Positions 15,558-25,127 are shown, counted from the stretch's first letter. The stretch: 64,000 nt of DNA from Paraplanobispora takensis (GCF_016863195.1 NZ_BOOK01000020.1:62001-126000), one strand, 5' to 3'. The notes: a model not told the origin generated them from the letters alone. Translations and numbers: made by a program.

Positions 15558-17058
15558 CGGGACGGAGCACGGATCCGGCGGTGCGGATCATGATCTTGAC
15601 GTCCGACCAGAGCGACCAGTCGTCGATGTAGTGGTTGTCGAACCGGGCGCGGTCCTCGATGGAGGTGTCCCCGCGCAGCCCGTGGACCTGGGCCCAGCCG
15701 GTGAGCCCGACGGGGACGCGGTGGCGCTCGCCGTAGCCCGGCACGGAGGCGGAGAAGCGCTCGACGAAGAAGGGCCGCTCGGGCCGGGGCCCGACGATAC
15801 TCATGTCCCCCCGCAGGATGTTCCACAGCTGGGGCAGCTCGTCGAGCGAGGTCCGGCGCAGCGTCCTGCCGACCGGCCCGACCCGCCGGTCGTCGGCGAT
15901 GCTCCAGCGGGTGGCGGACTCGTGCGGGTCGGCGGGCCTCATCGTGCGCAGCTTGAGCAGCTCGAAGCGGCGCCCGCGCAGCCCGACCCTGCTCTGGCGG
16001 AACAGCACGTCCGGCCCGCCCTCGCGGCGCAGCGCCAGCGCGCAGACCGCCAGGACCGGCACGCCGACCACCAGGCCGGCCAGGGCCAGGACGACGTCCA
16101 GCAGCCGCTTCAGCGGCCAGGTGGCCCGCTCCTGCGGACGCGCGCGCATCCGCAGGAGGGGAAAGCCCCTGATGCGGTCGCGCGGAGGCAGGAAGTCCAC
16201 GAGGAAGTCACCGGGGTCCGGGGCGAAGAAGACCGTGCACCCGAGTTCGCCGGCGACGCGGACCAGCCGGCGGACCTGCACCCCCGAGGAGAGGGCGGGA
16301 GTGACGATCACGACGCGGACGCCGTGGGCCCGCAGCGTCTCGGCCATCCGGTCGGTCCGGCCGAGCACCGGGACCGGCGGCTCGGCGTCGGGAGGGGCCG
16401 GGTTCAGAAGCTCGGTGTCCGGCGGGCGGTCGTCGAGGAACCCGACCGGCGACAACCCGTACTCCGGATGGGCGAGCATGGCCCGGGCCAGCCGGCGTCC
16501 GTGGCCGCCGGCGCCGACCAGGAGGACGGGCCTGTCGCGGGTGCCGGGCCACACGCCCGGTCTTCGCAGGGCGGCGTATCCGGTGCCCCGGCAGCACCAG
16601 GCCAGGACGGTGTACAGCAGGCCGGCCCAGGCCCAGCCCCGCAGCCCGTCCACCGGCGGCACCGCCGCGCCGAGGGCCGCGGCGAGCGCCGTGGCGCCCA
16701 GCCCGCCCGCCGCGAGCGTCATGCAGTCGTCCAGGAGCGAGGGCGCCATCCGCGGGCGGTACAGCCGCAGCGCGGCGTTCAGGGCGGCCACCAGGACCGT
16801 GGCGGTCGCGACGGCGGCCGGGCCGCCGCCGGCGGCGGTGACGGCGGCGGCCATGCAGACGAGGTCGGCGCCGAGCAGGCACACCAGAGGGGCGGACAGG
16901 CGGCGGGGGGTCCCGCGCCCCGCGCCCGTCCGGGGCGGGACCGGCACGCGGCGGCCGGATCCCCTGCGCATGGCCGGCACGGTCGCGGTGGCGACGCCGC
17001 CGGGGCTCTCCTGCCCGGCCGTTCCGGGCGGGCGGTTAAGATCGACGACCGCGGTCAT
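15547..17058 (-). CDS. Polyprenyl-phosphate glycosyl-1-phosphate transferase (EPS initiation)
   Basis: A 503-residue protein, first gene of the exopolysaccharide operon. Four or so N-terminal helices and a Rossmann-like middle domain (VLLVGAGGHGRRLARA) are followed by the C-terminal bacterial sugar transferase domain (about 310-500). That domain has PLKRLLDVVLALAGLVV, FRQSRVGLRGRRFELLKLRTM, TSLDELPQLWNILRGDMS and VGPRPERPFFVE. It transfers a sugar 1-phosphate from a nucleotide sugar to undecaprenyl phosphate and so starts repeat-unit assembly. The sugar is probably a hexose, but the sequence does not decide. Confidence 0.93.
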   Translation of the reverse strand: MTAVVDLNRPPGTAGQESPGGVATATVPAMRRGSGRRVPVPPRTGAGRGTPRRLSAPLVCLLGADLVCMAAAVTAAGGGPAAVATATVLVAALNAALRLYRPRMAPSLLDDCMTLAAGGLGATALAAALGAAVPPVDGLRGWAWAGLLYTVLAWCCRGTGYAALRRPGVWPGTRDRPVLLVGAGGHGRRLARAMLAHPEYGLSPVGFLDDRPPDTELLNPAPPDAEPPVPVLGRTDRMAETLRAHGVRVVIVTPALSSGVQVRRLVRVAGELGCTVFFAPDPGDFLVDFLPPRDRIRGFPLLRMRARPQERATWPLKRLLDVVLALAGLVVGVPVLAVCALALRREGGPDVLFRQSRVGLRGRRFELLKLRTMRPADPHESATRWSIADDRRVGPVGRTLRRTSLDELPQLWNILRGDMSIVGPRPERPFFVERFSASVPGYGERHRVPVGLTGWAQVHGLRGDTSIEDRARFDNHYIDDWSLWSDVKIMIRTAGSVLRPGGS

Positions 17059-17938
17059 CGGAGTCTCCGTGGGCCGACGTTCTTTCCGCGATCAACCGGA
17101 GTGCGGTCAACTTTCCCCCTGTATCGGAAATTCCGTTTAGAGTGGAGAATCGCCGCGAATCAAGCGATGGATTCTCCGCTTACTTTCCTTGTGGCATTTC
17201 CACTGAATGCGCTCAGGCCATCCGCATAATGCGAAACAGCCGTCCTTTGGTTTCCAGATGCTAGCGATGCGGGCCTCATCGATCCCGCACCTGAAGGCGT
17301 GCAGGTTGCCCGGAGGTCGCAAGTTCTGGATGACCCGGTTTTTTGCGCTTGCATACCGGACCGGCCGCCGATCAAAGGGCGGTTCCGGCGGGGCCATGTT
17401 TTCCTTCTTCCGCCGCTGCGCCGGGGACGGCCGGGGCGGGGGCGCCGGGCCGTACGGCGCGCGGCGGTTGTGACACCGTCGGCGGTGACAGGCCGTCACG
17501 TTGACGTTCCACAGCTTTTCGGGTGGTATCAGGAGCGGTGGCTTATCTCGGTCAACGGGGACCGAGCGGACGGCCACTGGAGGTGCCGTGCCGCGAGGCC
17601 TGCCTGAGGGGCGGAGTTTCGGTGACGAGGGGGTGCGTCTGTCCGACGGCCGCGAACCCTCTGTGTGGGATGCTTGTCCCACCGCCCCCTCCAGGCGAGG
17701 ACTCACCGTACGTGACCATGAGATCTCCGGTCCACCGATGGTGACGGCGACGAATCACGGGTCACACGACGACCCGGGTCGGCTTGCCGAAGATTTGCTC
17801 ACCGGCGACGGGTCCGCCGCGCCGTCGCGGATGCCCGGCATCCGGAGACCGGGTATCACCTTCCTTCCCGAGGGCACTACAAGCTGATGTGGTGCCGGAC
17901 AAAATGAGCAAAACCCCTCACAAAGGAGTGAGAGCGAC
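17059..17938. promoter_or_regulatory. 880-bp intergenic region between the EPS operon and NAD-GDH gene
   Basis: I see no believable gene. The part next to the EPS operon (about 17100-17340) is distinctly less GC-rich. It contains the palindrome CGGAAATTCCG (17125-17135) and the inverted repeat GGAGAATC/GATTCTCC (17144-17151 and 17170-17177). The right half holds the dehydrogenase leader with a clear ribosome binding site, AAAGGAG, before ATG 17939. Short open frames here have no recognisable product. Confidence 0.6.
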
Positions 17939-20900
17939 ATGCCGCTCGACGAGGCCAAAGACGAGCTGCTGAGGAGCGCCGCCCAGATGTGCGCGCACAC
18001 TCCCGGCAGCGACCACAGGAGCGTTGAGGAGGTGCTCGCCTTCCTCAGGCTCTACTACAGGCATGTCGCGCCGGAGGACCTGCTGGACCGTGACCCGGTC
18101 AACCTGTACGGCCCGGCCACGGCCCACCGCCAGCTCGCCGAGAACCGCCCCCAGGGCCGGGCCCTGGTGCGGGCCTACACGCCGACCCTGGAGGAGCAGG
18201 GCTGGGACCCCGGGGCCTCGGTCGTCGAGGTGGTCACCGACGACATGCCCTTCCTGGTCGACTCGGTGACGATGGAGCTCGACCGCCACCAGATCGGCAT
18301 CCACCTGGTGATCCACCCCCAGATGCGGGTGCGCCGGGACATGACCGGCAAGCTGCTCGGCCGGGACCAGGAGGACGTCACCGGGCAGGTGATCACCGAG
18401 TCCTGGATGCACTTCGAGATCGACCGCCAGGCCGACCCCGCCGTGCTGCGGCAGCTGGAGGCCGACCTCCAGCGGATCCTGGCGGACGTGCGCTACGCCG
18501 TCGAGGACTTCACCAAGATGCGGGCCCTGGCCGTGCGGACCGCCGAGGACGTGTCGGTCAACCCGCCCCCGCTCGACCTGGCCGGGGTCGAGGACAGCCT
18601 GGAGCTGATGCGCTGGCTGGCCGACGGGCACTTCACCTTCATCGGCTACCGGGAGTACCGCCTGGAGCGGGGCGAGAAGGGCGACGAGCTGCACGCGGTG
18701 CCCGGGACCGGGCTGGGCATCCTGCGCCACGACAAGGTGGGCTCGGGCAGCTTCGCCGCGCTCCCGCCGGAGGTGCGCGCCAAGGCCCGCGAGAAGCAGA
18801 ACATGCTGATCATCACCAAGGCCAACAGCCGCGCCACCGTGCACCGGCCCGCCTACCTGGACTACGTGGGCGTGAAGCTGTTCGACGAGGCAGGGGAGGT
18901 CGTCGGCGAGCGGCGTTTCCTGGGACTGTTCACCCACGCCGCCTACAACGAGTCGATCTCCCGCATCCCCGTCCTGCGCCGCAAGCTGGCCGAGGTCCTC
19001 GACCGGGCGGGGATCGCCCCCGACAGCCACGACGGCAAGGACCTCGTGGAGATACTGGAGACCTTCCCGCGGGACGAGCTCTTCCAGACCTCGGTGGAGC
19101 AGCTGCTGCCCATCGCGCTCGGCGTGCTCAGGCTCCGCGAGCGCAAGCAGGTCAAGGCCTTCCTGCGCCCCGACGACTACGGGCGCTACATCTCGTGCCT
19201 GATCTATCTGCCGCGTGACCGCTACACCACCAAGATCCGCATGAGGATGCAGGACATCCTGGTCAAGGCCCTGGGCGGCAGGTCCTCCGACTACAGGACG
19301 ATGATCGGCGAGTCGGCGCTGGCCAGGCTGCAGGTGGTCGTGCGCGGTGAGCGGGGCAGGCCGCTGACGGCCGACGGGGTGGACCTGGAGGAGCTGGAGG
19401 CCAGGCTGGCCGCCACCACCCGCTCGTGGGAGGACGACCTCGCGGCGGCCATCACGGAGCTGAGCTCTGAGGAGGAGGCGCCCCGGCTCATCCGCCGGTA
19501 CGCCACGGCCTTCCCCGAGGGCTACAAGGCCGACTTCCCGCCCCGGATGGCGGTGGCCGACCTGCGCCGGCTGGAGGCGGTCGCCAAGTCCTCCGACGAG
19601 ATCGGGATGAACCTCTACGAGCCCTTCGACGCCGCGGAGGGCGAGCGCCGCTTCAAGCTCTACCGGATCGGCGCGCCGATCTCGCTGTCGCACGTGCTGC
19701 CGCTGCTGCAGCGGATGGGCGTCGAGGTCGTCGACGAGCGTCCCTACGAGATCGACCGCGACGACGACCCGGGCACCAAGGACGCCTGGATCTACGACTT
19801 CGGCCTGCGCTACACCCCCTCGGGCGAGGTGGACAGGGACGAGTTCAAGCGGCTCTTCCAGGACGCCTTCGACGCGCTGTGGCGCGGCCGGGTGGAGAGC
19901 GACGGCTTCAACGCGCTCGTCCTGGCCGCCGGGCTCACTTGGGAGCAGGCCGAGATCCTGCGGGTCTACGCCAAGTATCTGCGTCAGGCCGGGACCACCT
20001 TCAGCCAGGACTACATCGAGCGCGTGCTGCTCGGCAACGTACGGCTCGCGCGGCTGCTGGTGCGGCTGTTCGAGGCCAGGCTCGACCCGCGCCGTCCGCA
20101 GGAGGTCCGCGAGGAGCTGGCCGACGCGCTGAACGAGGAGATCCTCGGCGCGCTGGACGACGTCGCCTCCCTGGACGAGGACCGCATCCTGCGCGCCTAC
20201 CTGGAGATGATCCGGGCCACGCTGCGCACCAACTACTTCCAGACGACCGGGGACGGCAAGACGGGAGGGGACGGCAAGACGGGAGGGACGCGCAAGCCGT
20301 ACATCTCGCTGAAGCTCGACTCGCCGTCGATCAGCGTGCTGCCGCTGCCGCGGCCCAGATTCGAGATCTTCGTCTACTCGCCGCGGGTCGAGGGCGTCCA
20401 CCTGCGCTTCGGCAAGGTGGCCCGGGGCGGCCTGCGCTGGTCGGACCGGATGGAGGACTTCAGGACCGAGATCCTGGGCCTGGTCAAGGCGCAGATGGTC
20501 AAGAACACCGTCATCGTGCCCACCGGCTCCAAGGGCGGCTTCGTGGTGAAGAACCCGCCGCGCTCGGGCACCCGGGAGGACCTGCTGGCCGAGGGCGTCG
20601 CCTGCTACCGGATGTTCATCTCCGGACTGCTCGACGTCACCGACAACCTGGTCGACGGCAAGGTGGTCCCGCCCGCGGACGTGGTCAGGCACGACGAGGA
20701 CGACACCTACCTGGTGGTCGCCGCCGACAAGGGCACCGCGACGTTCTCCGACATCGCCAACGGGGTGGCCAAGGAGTACGGCTTCTGGCTGGGCGACGCC
20801 TTCGCCTCCGGCGGCTCGATCGGCTACGACCACAAGGCCATGGGCATCACCGCCCGCGGCGCCTGGGAGTCGGTCAAGTACCACTTCCGCACGACGGGCG

Positions 20901-22849
20901 TGGACATCCAGAGCACCGACTTCACCGTGGTCGGCATCGGCGACATGTCAGGTGACGTGTTCGGCAACGGCATGCTGCTGTCCCAGCACATCCGGCTGGT
21001 GGCGGCCTTCGACCACCGGCACATCTTCGTCGACCCCGATCCCGACGCCGCGCGCAGCTACGCCGAGCGGGCCCGGCTGTTCGCGCTGCCGCGCAGCTCG
21101 TGGGCGGACTACTCGGCCGACCTGATCTCCGCCGGCGGCGGCGTGTGGCCGCGCACGGCCAAGTCGATCCCGATCTCCCCGCAGATGCGCTCCGTCCTCG
21201 GCATCTCCGACGGGGCGACCGCCCTGGCCCCGAACGACCTGATCAGCGCCATCCTGAAGGCGCCGGTGGACCTGCTGTGGAACGGCGGCATCGGCACCTA
21301 CGTCAAGGCGTCGGTCGAGTCGCACGCCGACGTCGGCGACAAGGCCAACGACGGGCTGCGGGTCAACGGCTCCCAGCTGCGCTGCAAGGTGATCGGCGAG
21401 GGCGGCAACCTGGGCCTGACCCAGCTCGCCCGCATCGAGTTCGCCCTGAACGGCGGCCTGGCCAACACCGACTTCATCGACAACTCCGCGGGCGTGGACA
21501 CCTCCGACCACGAGGTGAACATCAAGATCCTGCTGGACCGGATGGTCCGCGACGGAGAGCTCACCGACAAGCAGCGCAACCAGCTCTTCCTCGACATGAC
21601 CGACGAGGTGGCCCAGCTGGTCCTGCGCGACAACTACGACCAGAACGTGGTGCTGGCCGCCGCCCGCGCGCAGGCGCCCGAGATGCTGCACATCCACTCC
21701 CGCTATCTGCGCCGGCTGGAGCGGGCCGGGCTGGTCAACCGGGAGCTGGAGTTCCTGCCCTCGGACAAGACCCTCGCCGAGCGGCGCCAGGCCGGGCTCG
21801 GGCTGACCGCGCCGGAGTTCTCGGTGCTGCTGGCCTACACCAAACTGGTGATGGACGCCGAGATCCTCGCCTCCGACCTGCCCGACGACCCCTACCTGGC
21901 CTCCTGGCTGGTGTCGTACTTCCCCTCGGCGCTGCGCGAGCGCTTCCGCTCCTCCATGGACGAGCACCCGCTCCGCCGGGAGATCATCACCACCTGCGTG
22001 GTGAACGACCTGGTCAACTCCAGCGGCACCACCTTCATGTTCCGCTTCGGCGAGGAGAGCGGGGCCTCCACCCCGGACATCGCCCGCGCCTACCTCGTGG
22101 CCCGCGAGGTCTTCGACATGCCCAGCTTCTGGCGGGCGGTCGAGGAGCTGGACAACAAGGTGGACACCGCCACCCAGATCGCCATGGAGCTGGAGGCGCG
22201 CAAGCTGTGCGAGCGCGGGGCCCGCTGGCTGCTGGGCAACCGCCGGCCGCCGCTGGACCTGGCCTCCACGGTGGGCTACTTCGCCAAGGGCATGAACGGC
22301 CTGCTGCCGCACCTGCCCAAGCTGCTGACCGGGTCGGACCTGCTGGCCTTCGAGGAGCGCCGCGACGTCTTCATCGCCCGCGGGGTGCCCGAGGACCTGG
22401 CCGAGCGGGTCGCCGCGATGGTCCCGGCCTACTCGACCTTCGACCTGGTGGAGATCGCGGCCACCACCGGCCGGCCGGTGAACGAGGCGGCCGAGGTCTA
22501 CTTCGACCTGGCCGACCGGCTCCAGCTGTCCGCGCTGCGGGAGCGGGTCATCGCGCTGCCCCGGGACAACCGGTGGAACTCGATGGCCAGGGCCGCCCTC
22601 CGCGACGACCTCTACGCCGCGCACGCCTCGCTCACCCGCGACGTCCTGGTGCACAGCGAGCCGGGGCTGTCCCCGGAGGAGCGGCTCGCGCGCTGGGCCG
22701 AGACCAACTGGGCGGCGGTCGCCCGGGCCCGGCAGACGCTGTCGGAGATCTGGGAGAGCGACAACTTCGACCTCGCGACGCTGTCGGTGGCGCTGCGCGC
22801 GATCCGGACGCTGGTGGCCTCCAGCAGCCTGCCGCACGCGGCGAGCTGA
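17939..22849 (+). CDS. gdhB: NAD-specific glutamate dehydrogenase, large (~180 kDa) class
   Basis: A 1636-residue enzyme that deaminates L-glutamate to 2-oxoglutarate with NAD. The length matches the ~1650-residue actinobacterial/proteobacterial class. The long N-terminal half (1 to about 760) has the ACT-like and helical regulatory region. The catalytic core follows, with GGLRWSDRMEDFRTEI and VPTGSKGGFV (about 830-870) and the NAD-binding segment VVGIGDMSGDVFGNGML (about 997-1013); a long C-terminal domain closes the protein. A duplicated GDGKTG insertion occurs just before the catalytic core (about residues 771-782). It is monocistronic and followed by a strong hairpin. The symbol is used loosely. 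Confidence 0.95.
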   Translation: MPLDEAKDELLRSAAQMCAHTPGSDHRSVEEVLAFLRLYYRHVAPEDLLDRDPVNLYGPATAHRQLAENRPQGRALVRAYTPTLEEQGWDPGASVVEVVTDDMPFLVDSVTMELDRHQIGIHLVIHPQMRVRRDMTGKLLGRDQEDVTGQVITESWMHFEIDRQADPAVLRQLEADLQRILADVRYAVEDFTKMRALAVRTAEDVSVNPPPLDLAGVEDSLELMRWLADGHFTFIGYREYRLERGEKGDELHAVPGTGLGILRHDKVGSGSFAALPPEVRAKAREKQNMLIITKANSRATVHRPAYLDYVGVKLFDEAGEVVGERRFLGLFTHAAYNESISRIPVLRRKLAEVLDRAGIAPDSHDGKDLVEILETFPRDELFQTSVEQLLPIALGVLRLRERKQVKAFLRPDDYGRYISCLIYLPRDRYTTKIRMRMQDILVKALGGRSSDYRTMIGESALARLQVVVRGERGRPLTADGVDLEELEARLAATTRSWEDDLAAAITELSSEEEAPRLIRRYATAFPEGYKADFPPRMAVADLRRLEAVAKSSDEIGMNLYEPFDAAEGERRFKLYRIGAPISLSHVLPLLQRMGVEVVDERPYEIDRDDDPGTKDAWIYDFGLRYTPSGEVDRDEFKRLFQDAFDALWRGRVESDGFNALVLAAGLTWEQAEILRVYAKYLRQAGTTFSQDYIERVLLGNVRLARLLVRLFEARLDPRRPQEVREELADALNEEILGALDDVASLDEDRILRAYLEMIRATLRTNYFQTTGDGKTGGDGKTGGTRKPYISLKLDSPSISVLPLPRPRFEIFVYSPRVEGVHLRFGKVARGGLRWSDRMEDFRTEILGLVKAQMVKNTVIVPTGSKGGFVVKNPPRSGTREDLLAEGVACYRMFISGLLDVTDNLVDGKVVPPADVVRHDEDDTYLVVAADKGTATFSDIANGVAKEYGFWLGDAFASGGSIGYDHKAMGITARGAWESVKYHFRTTGVDIQSTDFTVVGIGDMSGDVFGNGMLLSQHIRLVAAFDHRHIFVDPDPDAARSYAERARLFALPRSSWADYSADLISAGGGVWPRTAKSIPISPQMRSVLGISDGATALAPNDLISAILKAPVDLLWNGGIGTYVKASVESHADVGDKANDGLRVNGSQLRCKVIGEGGNLGLTQLARIEFALNGGLANTDFIDNSAGVDTSDHEVNIKILLDRMVRDGELTDKQRNQLFLDMTDEVAQLVLRDNYDQNVVLAAARAQAPEMLHIHSRYLRRLERAGLVNRELEFLPSDKTLAERRQAGLGLTAPEFSVLLAYTKLVMDAEILASDLPDDPYLASWLVSYFPSALRERFRSSMDEHPLRREIITTCVVNDLVNSSGTTFMFRFGEESGASTPDIARAYLVAREVFDMPSFWRAVEELDNKVDTATQIAMELEARKLCERGARWLLGNRRPPLDLASTVGYFAKGMNGLLPHLPKLLTGSDLLAFEERRDVFIARGVPEDLAERVAAMVPAYSTFDLVEIAATTGRPVNEAAEVYFDLADRLQLSALRERVIALPRDNRWNSMARAALRDDLYAAHASLTRDVLVHSEPGLSPEERLARWAETNWAAVARARQTLSEIWESDNFDLATLSVALRAIRTLVASSSLPHAAS
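20249..20284 (+). repeat. 18-bp perfect tandem duplication inside the GDH gene
   Basis: GGGGACGGCAAGACGGGA occurs twice back to back (20249-20266 and 20267-20284), encoding GDGKTG twice. It falls in a polar linker before the catalytic domain and keeps the frame. Confidence 0.95.
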
Positions 22850-22862
22850 CCCGCCGATCGCC

Positions 22863-22901
22863 CCGTCCCGCCCGGCGCGCACCGCCGGGCGGGCGGGACG
22901 G
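22863..22901. terminator. Hairpin terminator between GDH and LacI genes
   Basis: Left arm CCGTCCCGCCCGGCG (22863-22877) pairs with CGCCGGGCGGG (22883-22893); a slipped CGGG is followed by ACGG. It lies 13 bp after the dehydrogenase stop and about 50 bp after the stop of the convergent repressor gene, so it probably works for both. There is no T-tract, as is common in high-GC actinobacteria. Confidence 0.65.
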
Positions 22902-22924
22902 CGGGCGGGCCCCGAGCCCCCCGC

Positions 22925-22958
22925 GCTCAGCGGGTGGGACGGCATGCTCAGCGGGTGG
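22925..22958 (-). repeat. Duplication of the last 13 bp of the LacI gene
   Basis: GCTCAGCGGGTGG occurs at 22925-22937 and again at 22946-22958, 21 bp apart. The second copy contains the stop codon of the repressor gene (minus strand), and the first lies just downstream of it. Confidence 0.8.
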
Positions 22959-23949
22959 ACTCCCGGGCCACCAGCTCGGCCTGGAACATGATGTGCTGGT
23001 GGGCGTGGGTGCCGGGGTTGTCGCACTCGTCGAGCAGCAGCTCGGTGGCGGTGCGCCCGAGCTGGTGGGTGGGCTGGCGCATCGAGCTGAGCGACACGGC
23101 CGAGGCCGCGGCGAAGTCGATGTCGTCGTAGCCCATCAGCGCCACGTCGTCGGGCACCCGCACCCCGGCCTGCAGGAGTGTGCGCAGCACGCCGAGGGCG
23201 AGCAGGTCGTTGGCGCAGAAGATCGCCTCGGGCAGGCCGTCCCGCAGCAGGTCGCCGGCCGCCCGCTCGCCGGCCCGCGCCGTCATGGCCGCCGTCTCGA
23301 CGATCTCCAGCCGGTCCGGGTCCAGGCCGGCCGCCTCCAGCGCCGCCAGCGCGCCCTGCCGGCGCTCGGCGCACTGGCGGATCGTCAGCGGCCCCGTCAC
23401 GTAGGCGACGTGCCGGGCGCCCCCGGCCAGCAGATGCGCCACGGCCGCCCGGCCGCCCGCCACGTCGTCGACCGCCACCGCGCACTGGTCGGGCCGGTGG
23501 CCCGGGTGGTCGACCAGCACGACGCTGATCCCGCGCTCGCGCAGCCGGTCCAGCCGCGCGAGGTCCTGGTCCGACGGGGTGATCAGCACGCCCCGCACCC
23601 GCTGCTCGGCGAGCACGCGCAGGTTGCGCTCCTCCTTGGTCCGCGAGCCCGCGGAGTTGCCGAGGATCACGGCGTAGCCGCGCTCGCTGGCCATCTCCTC
23701 GACCCCGGCCGCGATCTCGGTGAAGAAGGGGTTGCCGATGTCGATGACGCTCAGGCCGACGGTCCTGCTGTGCCCGGCGCGCAGCGTCGAGGCCGAGCCG
23801 TGCCGGACGAAGCCGAGTTCGTGGATCGCCCGCCGCACCCGCTCCCGGGTGCCGGGGGCGACCTTCGCGGGCCGGTTGAGCACGTTCGAGACCGTGCCGG
23901 GGGAGACGCCCGCGCGAGCGGCGACCTCCTTGATGCTGACCGTGGCCAT
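22948..23949 (-). CDS. LacI-family transcriptional repressor of the pectin locus
   Basis: A 333-residue repressor. The N-terminal LacI helix-turn-helix is VSIKEVAARAGVSPGTVSNV with the hinge helix LRAGHSRTVGL. The periplasmic-binding-protein-like effector domain follows (VIDIGNPFFTEIAAGVEE, AIFCANDLLALGVL, ALMGYDDIDFA). It is divergent from the Gfo/Idh gene. AAAACGT-type sites lie before its own start, before the divergent gene, before the transporter operon and before the arabinofuranosidase gene, so it probably represses this whole block. The inducer is likely a rhamnogalacturonan-derived sugar, by context only. Confidence 0.92.
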   Translation of the reverse strand: MATVSIKEVAARAGVSPGTVSNVLNRPAKVAPGTRERVRRAIHELGFVRHGSASTLRAGHSRTVGLSVIDIGNPFFTEIAAGVEEMASERGYAVILGNSAGSRTKEERNLRVLAEQRVRGVLITPSDQDLARLDRLRERGISVVLVDHPGHRPDQCAVAVDDVAGGRAAVAHLLAGGARHVAYVTGPLTIRQCAERRQGALAALEAAGLDPDRLEIVETAAMTARAGERAAGDLLRDGLPEAIFCANDLLALGVLRTLLQAGVRVPDDVALMGYDDIDFAAASAVSLSSMRQPTHQLGRTATELLLDECDNPGTHAHQHIMFQAELVARESTR

Positions 23950-23954
23950 GGATC

Positions 23955-24070
23955 TAGATTAAAACGTAACAACCTCACAAGCGCCAATCCGCCCCCGCGA
24001 GATGTGGATCAGCGTTGACACCGGGGAAAAGGTCGCCCTAGCGTCGCCGGAGAAGGTAAAACGTTCTACT
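23955..24070. promoter_or_regulatory. Divergent LacI/Gfo promoter with two operator candidates
   Basis: A plus-strand promoter with TTGACA (24015-24020), an 18-bp spacer and TAGCGT (24039-24044) precedes the Gfo/Idh gene. Operator-like sites are TTAAAACGTAAC (23959-23970), just before the repressor start, and TAAAACGTTCTA (24057-24068), just downstream of the -10. The second is placed to block transcription by LacI-type repression. Confidence 0.7.
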
Positions 24071-24083
24071 GGTGAGGCATTCC

Positions 24084-25127
24084 ATGATACGAGCCGCCAT
24101 CGTGGGCGCGGGCGCCGTCGCCGCCCACGGCCACGTGCCCGCCGTACGGGCCCACCGTACCCGCATCGAACTCGTGGCCGTCGTCGACGTGGACGAGGCC
24201 AGGGCCGCGGCGTTCGCGGCCGAGCACGGCGTTCCGGCCGTCCACACCGATCTGGCCGGGATGCTCGCCGCCGAGCGGCCCGACGTGGTGTTCGTGTGCA
24301 CCCCGCCCCACCTGCACGCCGAGCAGGTGATCGAGTGCCTGCGGGCCGGGGCCTGGGTGTGGTGCGAGAAGCCGCTGTGCAGGTCGCTGGCCGAGTACGA
24401 CAGGATCCAGGCGGCCGAGGGCGCCGCCGGGCCCCACGTCGCGGTCGTCTACCAGCAGCGCTTCGGCTCCGGAGCCGAGCACCTGCGCGAGCTGACGGCG
24501 GCCGGGGCGCTCGGCCGCCCGCTGGTGGGACTGTGCCACACCACCTGGTACCGGGACGCGGACTACTACGCGGTGCCGTACCGCGGCAGGTGGGAGACCG
24601 AGGGCGGCGGCACCACCGTGCTGCACGGCATCCACCAGATCGACCTGATGCTGTCGGTGCTCGGCGACTGGGCGGAGATCCGGGCGATGGCCGGGCGGCT
24701 GGAGCGGCCGATCGAGACAGAGGACGTGTCGATGGCCGCGGTGCGCTTCGACGGCGGCGCGATGGCGAGCGTGGTCAACAGCGTGCTGTCCCCGCGCGAG
24801 GAGAGCTATCTGCGCTTCGACTTCGCCGGCGGCACGGTCGAGCTGCGCCATCTGTACGGCTACCGCAACGAGGACTGGACCTCCACCTCGCCGCTGTGGA
24901 ACCCGCCGCGGGACGTGCCGAGCGGTCACGCGGCGCAGCTGGGCCCGCTGCTGGACGCCTTCGAGCGCGGGCGGCGGCCTGCGGCGAGCGGGGCCGACGG
25001 CCGGCGCGCGATGGAGTTCGTCACGGCGCTGTACGCCTCGGCCCTGACCGGACGCCCCGTGCGGAGAGGGGAGATCGATCCGGCCAGCCCCTTCTACCAC
25101 CGGCTCGACGGGGGCATCGCCTGGTAG
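24084..25127 (+). CDS. Gfo/Idh/MocA-family sugar oxidoreductase
   Basis: A 347-residue NAD(P)-dependent dehydrogenase. The N-terminal Rossmann motif is AAIVGAGAVAAHGH, the family motif is CEKPLCRSLAEYD, and the C-terminal sheet domain has TTVLHGIHQIDLML with the expected catalytic His. It would oxidise or reduce a sugar or uronic-acid derivative. ATG 24084 is chosen because GGTGAGG lies in front; GTG 24072 is an in-frame alternative. The downstream region is a 439-bp regulatory gap, so it is probably transcribed alone under the promoter at 24015-24044. Confidence 0.88.
   Translation: MIRAAIVGAGAVAAHGHVPAVRAHRTRIELVAVVDVDEARAAAFAAEHGVPAVHTDLAGMLAAERPDVVFVCTPPHLHAEQVIECLRAGAWVWCEKPLCRSLAEYDRIQAAEGAAGPHVAVVYQQRFGSGAEHLRELTAAGALGRPLVGLCHTTWYRDADYYAVPYRGRWETEGGGTTVLHGIHQIDLMLSVLGDWAEIRAMAGRLERPIETEDVSMAAVRFDGGAMASVVNSVLSPREESYLRFDFAGGTVELRHLYGYRNEDWTSTSPLWNPPRDVPSGHAAQLGPLLDAFERGRRPAASGADGRRAMEFVTALYASALTGRPVRRGEIDPASPFYHRLDGGIAW

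Noticed and set aside
17137-17706. Minus-strand open frame of 189 codons before the EPS operon
   Set aside because: The protein is an uneven mix of Arg/Pro/Ser with no domain, and it covers the less GC-rich part where promoters are expected.
17501-17887. Open frame of 128 codons before the NAD-GDH gene
   Set aside because: No family resemblance, no good ribosome binding site, and composition is that of random GC-rich sequence; it lies in the leader of the dehydrogenase gene.
17918-20884. 988-codon minus-strand open frame
   Set aside because: It is an antisense shadow of the NAD-glutamate dehydrogenase, His/Gln/Val-rich without any recognisable domain.
22946-22958. Transposon target-site duplication at the LacI gene end
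   Set aside because: The two 13-bp copies are only 21 bp apart with nothing inserted between them, so simple slippage is the better explanation.
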